DNA from: Acanthopleura granulata
Lineage: Eukaryota > Mollusca > Polyplacophora > Chitonida > Chitonidae
Direction: 5' to 3'
Assembly (NCBI GenBank): GCA_016165875.1
Contig: JABBOT010000008.1
Coordinates: forward strand, 387,001-451,000
DNA: 64,000 bases
Part shown: positions 60,101 to 64,000 of the stretch, piece by piece
How the letters are laid out: every line of letters begins with the position of its first letter
Position numbering within the stretch: position 1 is the first letter of the stretch
The notes under the pieces: model-generated
Told to the model about the DNA's origin: nothing
The model's database searches: none
The model's input: only the letters and a program-made list of their open reading frames with translations
Made by a program: the position numbers and the translations under genes

Positions 60101-63100
60101 ATGGTAAAACCACGTCAAGTGACAAAAGAATGGGACAAGAAGATGCTCTTATAGGTTTCAAAACAGCAGGTGGCAAACATGTTAACATTCGGAAAGAAAG
60201 TCTAGAGAAAGCAAAATTTCTTGTTGATGAGAATATGGATAGAATTCCACTTGATAAAACCCATATTGAACCGAAACTTTCCAAAGACTCCGTGTTCATA
60301 ATTAAAGGAGAGAATTGCATCAGAGAAAACTTGCCAGTTTTGAATAGCATGATCATTTCTAATCGAGTTACAATGGCTGGAGAGAAGGATGTGAGGATTG
60401 GTGAAGAAAGCCTTGCCAAAGCTAAGGCACTTCTGGAAGACAATGAAGAAAGTAGAAGTAGAGAGACATTGGAAAGTGGAAAGGTGGCTTTTCACCATGA
60501 TTCTGCTGGATCCTGGTTAGATATGACAGAAGATGACTGGGGGGTACAAACAGGCAACATTATCAGATTGTTGGATGCACCTGATGCAATTCCTTCTCTT
60601 GGATTCACCACTGCAGGTGGGGAAAGTGTTAAAATCAGTGAAAAGAGCCTAGATAAAGCTAGAGCTCTTGTTGTGAACCTTGATAATACTGTTGATCAAA
60701 CACTTGAAAGTCAGGTTTTTGAACATCAAAGCTGTGTTTTCCAAGGAAAGCACACTTCCAGCAAGACCCAAAGCAGGAATGTATTTGAAAGAAGTGATTC
60801 TCAAAGTTCCCCGAGTCTGAAAAGTTTGTGGAGCGTGAACAAGGAAGGAAATGTAAACTGTATTCATGCTGAAACTGTATCAGTATTGAATAATAACAAG
60901 AGACAGTTACGTGCTGCAGGATCACCCACTATCAAGCCAAATGTTGCTAAGGGCTTTCAACCATTTAAACCACCCCGGCCGACACCTAAGAGGGAAACTA
61001 ATAATTCAAGTTTGAAAACTGAATCATCAAAGTCTGAGGTAAATGTATTTGAGGTAAAGCTACAGACAAGCACTCCCCGCAACAGAAATTTTGATGACAG
61101 CATTGCTGATGAGGATTTGTGTGCTCATTTATCTACTTTTGATGATGAAACTGAGGTTGTGGAGTCCCATGAAAGAGATGGAATGAAGTCCAGGCAGGTA
61201 ATCCCTGAAAATAGCAGTGTCCGAATCCAGGACAAAGATTCCACAAGGGTAAAGAACTTTGCTAATCATGATTGTTTAGATGCTGTTTTTGCAGAAGACA
61301 TGGTAGACGAAATACAAGATGGACTTCCGCCAAAGCAGGAAACAGATATAGGGTTCATCAGATCAAGTGAAACTCAGAGACAGTCCATGAAGACTATGCC
61401 AGTTCCAGTGGACCAGGTCACTCCCAGTAAAGAGTTTGAAATTGTTGATTCTGAAATGGATGATACACTTCTCGAAGCCATGATGGTTGACATGACCACT
61501 ACTGTAAGCATGACAATGTGTCCGCAAAACTCTGCTCTGCCTACCCAATCTTTGAAAAGGTCAACGCCTTCATCATTTAGTGACGATGAAGCTTTCCAAT
61601 TAGATTTAGAAAGACTGCCAAAGGAAATGAAGATCGCAGTCTCATCTTCAGAAAGTTCATGTAGCAGTAAGGAAGAAGGGAATAGAAGTGATGATGTTAA
61701 AAGTTCACAGACCAGGAGTGGTAACAATATGAGAAGTTTGGAAAGTGTGTTTGATCAGAATAGTGTCCTTGTGACAGATAATTCGGAAAATACAGGGACG
61801 AAGGAAACATGTTCCCTTAACACCAAGACAATAGTGGCTGCCGGTGAAAGTTTATTCAAGACTGGTACAGGCAAAACAATCAACATATCAGAAAAGGCAT
61901 TGAAACAGGTGGGATGTTTTATAGAAAGCACTCATCCAAACTCAGCCATGGCAGAATCAAGTGTGCAACAGCCCTGTGGGCTGAAGAGAGTACCGCACAT
62001 TCATAATGCAGGTGTGGTGTCAAACAACTTGTTTCAGACAGCTTCAGGGAAGACTGTTTCGGTGTCTGATAGAGCATTAGAGTTGGCAAGGATTTCATTG
62101 AAAGAGGACCTGGTAATGGAATGTAACAGGGCTGAAAGAGAAGTTGGAAATCAGGATTTCAGTAGTATTTTCCAGACTGCTTCTGGCAAGGCTGTTGCTG
62201 TCTCTGAAAAAGCCTTGAAAAACGCTAAAACAAACTTACAAGAAACAAGCTCCGAAACATTTGCCAGTTTGGAGGAAGTTTATAAACTAAATGTAGACAA
62301 TGCAGAGTGTGATTTGTCAATAGGCAGTATGTTTCAATCTGCCACTGGTAAAGGTATTAAAATTTCTGAGCAATACTTAAAGGCAGCGAGGGCTCCTCTG
62401 TCTGACAGTGGAGATAAGCTAACTGTAGGTGAGGATCAGGTGAAGAATCTGAACAGTTATCATTCTGGTAAAACCCAGGACATCTGCTTGTTCCAAACAG
62501 CATCTGGAAAGGGCATGAGGATTTCAGAGCAAGCCTTAGCAGAAGCAAAAGCTCATCTTGGTGGAACAGAAGATGATACAGATGGAAACTTGATAACTAC
62601 GCCATTGACATCAAAGAGACAAGGTACCAGAACAGGTGCATCTGAAAATGCTCAGGGCTGTAGCTTGTTCCAAACAGCATTGGGGAATAATGTTAGCATT
62701 TCTGAAAAGGCAATATTTGAAACAAAACCCAGTCTTTGTGGAACAGAAAATAATACCGGAGAGTTGGTCACCCAACTAGTGAGCCAGAGTACAAACAGAG
62801 ATGCATTGGATGTAGGTCAAGGCTGCGGCTTGTTCCAAACAGCATCAGGGAAAAATGTTGGCATTTCTGAGAAAGCTTTGTTTGAAGCAAAAGCTCATCT
62901 GTCCGACAGGGGAGACAGTATGGGATTGGGTGAGGCACAAGCTTCCAGTTTGGTCCAAACAGCTTCAGGGAAAAATGTTGGCATTTCTGAGAAGGCATTG
63001 TTTGAAGCAAAGGCCTGTCTTTGTGAAGCAAAAAGTGATGTGAAAGAAAAGTTGGTAACCATACCATCAGAAGCAAAAGGCCAGAATACAAACAGAAATG

Positions 63101-64000
63101 TGCCTGGTGAAGTTCAAGATCGCACCTTGTTCCAAACAGCATCAGGGGAAAATGTAAGCATTTCTGAGAAAGCTTTGTTGGAAGCAAAAGCCCATCTTTC
63201 TGAAGGGGTAGGTGGAATAGAAGAAATACCAGAAATTAAACTGTTACCATTGAAGAGTCCAAGTACAAACAGAGCTGTATCAAGGAAAGTTATAGGTAGT
63301 ACCTTATTCCAGACAGCATCAGGGAAAAATGTTGGCATTTCTGAGAAAGCTTTGTTGGAAGCAAAAGCTCATCTCTACGAGAACGAATGTGGAATAAATA
63401 TGGAATCATCAACCACATCACCACAAAATCTGTCCAACTCTGAAAAGGTGCAATCACTAAAGCAACGTGGTGGCTTCTTTCAAACAGCTTCAGGAAAAGA
63501 TGTAAACATTTCCGAGAAAGCCTTGATGGAAGCAAGAGCTCATCTGTCTGACAGGGGAGACAGTATGGGATTGGGTGAGTCACAAGCTTCCAGTTTGTTC
63601 CAAACAGCTTCAGGGAAAAATGTTGGCATTTCTGAGAAGGCATTGTTTGAAGCAAAGGCCTGTCTTTGTGAAGCAAAAAGTGATGTGAAAGAAAAGTTGG
63701 TAACCAAACCATCAGACGTAAAAGGCCAGAATACAAACAGAAATGTGCCTGGTGAAGTTCAAGATCACACCTTGTTCCAAACAGCATCAGGGAAAGGGGT
63801 CAGTGTTTCTCAAAAAGCTCTACTGGAGGCAAGAACACACTTGTCTGATCCTGAAGACATGCAAGGAGGCCCAGTTAAATATTTGGCTTCAAGTAGAACC
63901 AAGGAACAAGATGTTCGGGTAGAAAACAGTAGCTCGTTTCAGATTGCCTCTGGAAATTCTGTTTCAATCTCTGTGAAGGCATTTAAAGAAACAAAACGTA
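54129..64000 (+). CDS. BRCA2: BRCA2 homologous-recombination mediator, N-terminal part (runs off window)
   Basis: Loads RAD51 on single-stranded DNA in double-strand-break repair. Exons: 54129-54243, 54482-54556, 55104-55290, 56108-56271, 56800-56855, 57177-58962 and 59186 to the window end (at least 4815 bp, like giant exon 11). About 2400 codons are visible. Evidence: LGEVNVNWFTDL matches the PALB2-binding helix (human LGPISLNWFEEL), with the preceding intron at the same place and phase; LEGSALSWTSSLETPP matches human DPDMSWSSSLATPP; and the last exon carries BRC repeats with the FxTASGK consensus. The 58962/59186 junction is phase 1. An alternative upstream start ATG at 53964, spliced from donor 53979, is in frame and would add eight residues. 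The DNA-binding (OB-fold) domain and C-terminus lie beyond the window. Confidence 0.96.
54502..54519 (+). other. PALB2-binding motif of BRCA2
   Basis: Encodes NWFTDL, equivalent to human NWFEEL, whose Trp and Phe dock in the PALB2 WD40 propeller. Conservation of both aromatics suggests PALB2 partnering is retained. Seen in sequence; binding inferred. Confidence 0.85.
59590..60690 (+). repeat. BRC repeat cluster 1, six units
   Basis: BRC-type RAD51-binding units of about 27 residues. The codon for the FxxA Phe (or its equivalent) is at 59599, 59791, 59986, 60157, 60367 and 60604. Units 1 (FKTASGK), 3 (FRTAGGD), 4 (FKTAGGK) and 6 (FTTAGGE) keep Phe and Ala and are followed by a SLEKAK-type helix. 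Unit 2 has FTAADGK, and unit 5 has VTMAGEK without the Phe; both look degenerate. This cluster is older and more diverged than cluster 2. Confidence 0.88.
61846..64000 (+). repeat. BRC repeat cluster 2, at least fourteen units
   Basis: FxxA Phe codons (or equivalents) at 61855, 62032, 62170, 62332, 62491, 62668, 62833, 62953, 63130, 63307, 63478, 63598, 63775 and 63937. The consensus here is LFQTASGKNVGISEKALFEA followed by KAHL. The array continues to the window edge and probably past it. Unit 12 in overall numbering (62668) has TALGNN, and unit 14 (62953) has Val in place of the docking Phe. Linkers are about 30 residues and recur among units, showing spread by tandem duplication. Confidence 0.93.
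62893..63790 (+). repeat. 645-bp-period super-repeat inside the BRC array
   Basis: Roughly 62893-63140 and 63538-63785 are nearly identical at DNA level, linkers included (both encode HLSDRGDSMGLGE, CLCEAKSDVKEKLV and GQNTNRNVPGEVQD). The offset is 645 bases, 215 codons, so four BRC units moved as one block. The few differences (for example Arg/His before TLFQTA) mark it as recent. Confidence 0.9.

Noticed and set aside
62768..63787. Antisense open frames of 139 and 165 codons with internal repeats
   Set aside because: They mirror the BRC-repeat coding strand of BRCA2, whose frame is unambiguous.

Overview
This window is animal nuclear DNA. Genes are split into many short exons with GT-AG introns. 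Compact tRNA-derived SINEs ending in AATAAATA-type tails are scattered throughout, and several introns carry minisatellites. The gene content (OFD1, RPS3, cathepsin O, tryptophan 2,3-dioxygenase, BRCA2) is bilaterian. The intron density and the repeated SINE family, with its tail consensus close to TTCTTGAGTACGGCGTAAAA, suggest a lophotrochozoan, most likely a mollusc; that placement is inference.

Layout. (1) About 2.4-16.2 kb, plus strand: the 3' two thirds of OFD1, a centriole/basal-body coiled-coil protein; its N-terminal LisH part lies upstream. (2) 16.2-19.0 kb: no gene seen, decayed SINEs. (3) 19.47-22.28 kb, minus strand: complete 40S ribosomal protein S3 in five coding exons. (4) 23.85-31.43 kb, plus strand: complete cathepsin O, a papain-family protease, in nine coding exons. 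It contains two minisatellites, one of which is a 12-fold amplification of an exon/intron junction. (5) 31.6-35.5 kb: no gene, an old ~200-bp tandem array and SINEs. (6) 36.7-47.8 kb, minus strand: complete tryptophan 2,3-dioxygenase in 13 coding exons. (7) 48.5-51.3 kb, minus strand: three exon-like blocks of a lysine-rich gene I do not recognise, with an apparent one-base frame break. (8) 52.27-52.91 kb: an inverted-repeat (foldback) element. (9) 54.1 kb to the window end, plus strand: the N-terminal 2.4 thousand codons of BRCA2, running off the edge inside its giant BRC-repeat exon.

The genes are independent housekeeping or developmental loci, not a pathway cluster. CTSO and TDO2 are however convergent neighbours, the same tail-to-tail arrangement as in human. 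The most striking features are the BRCA2 homologue with at least 20 BRC-like RAD51-binding units in two clusters (human has 8), including a recent 645-bp-period duplication, and the cathepsin O minisatellite that multiplies a 5' splice site. Exon coordinates were derived by hand from splice consensus, reading-frame continuity and recalled family sequences; no alignment was run.
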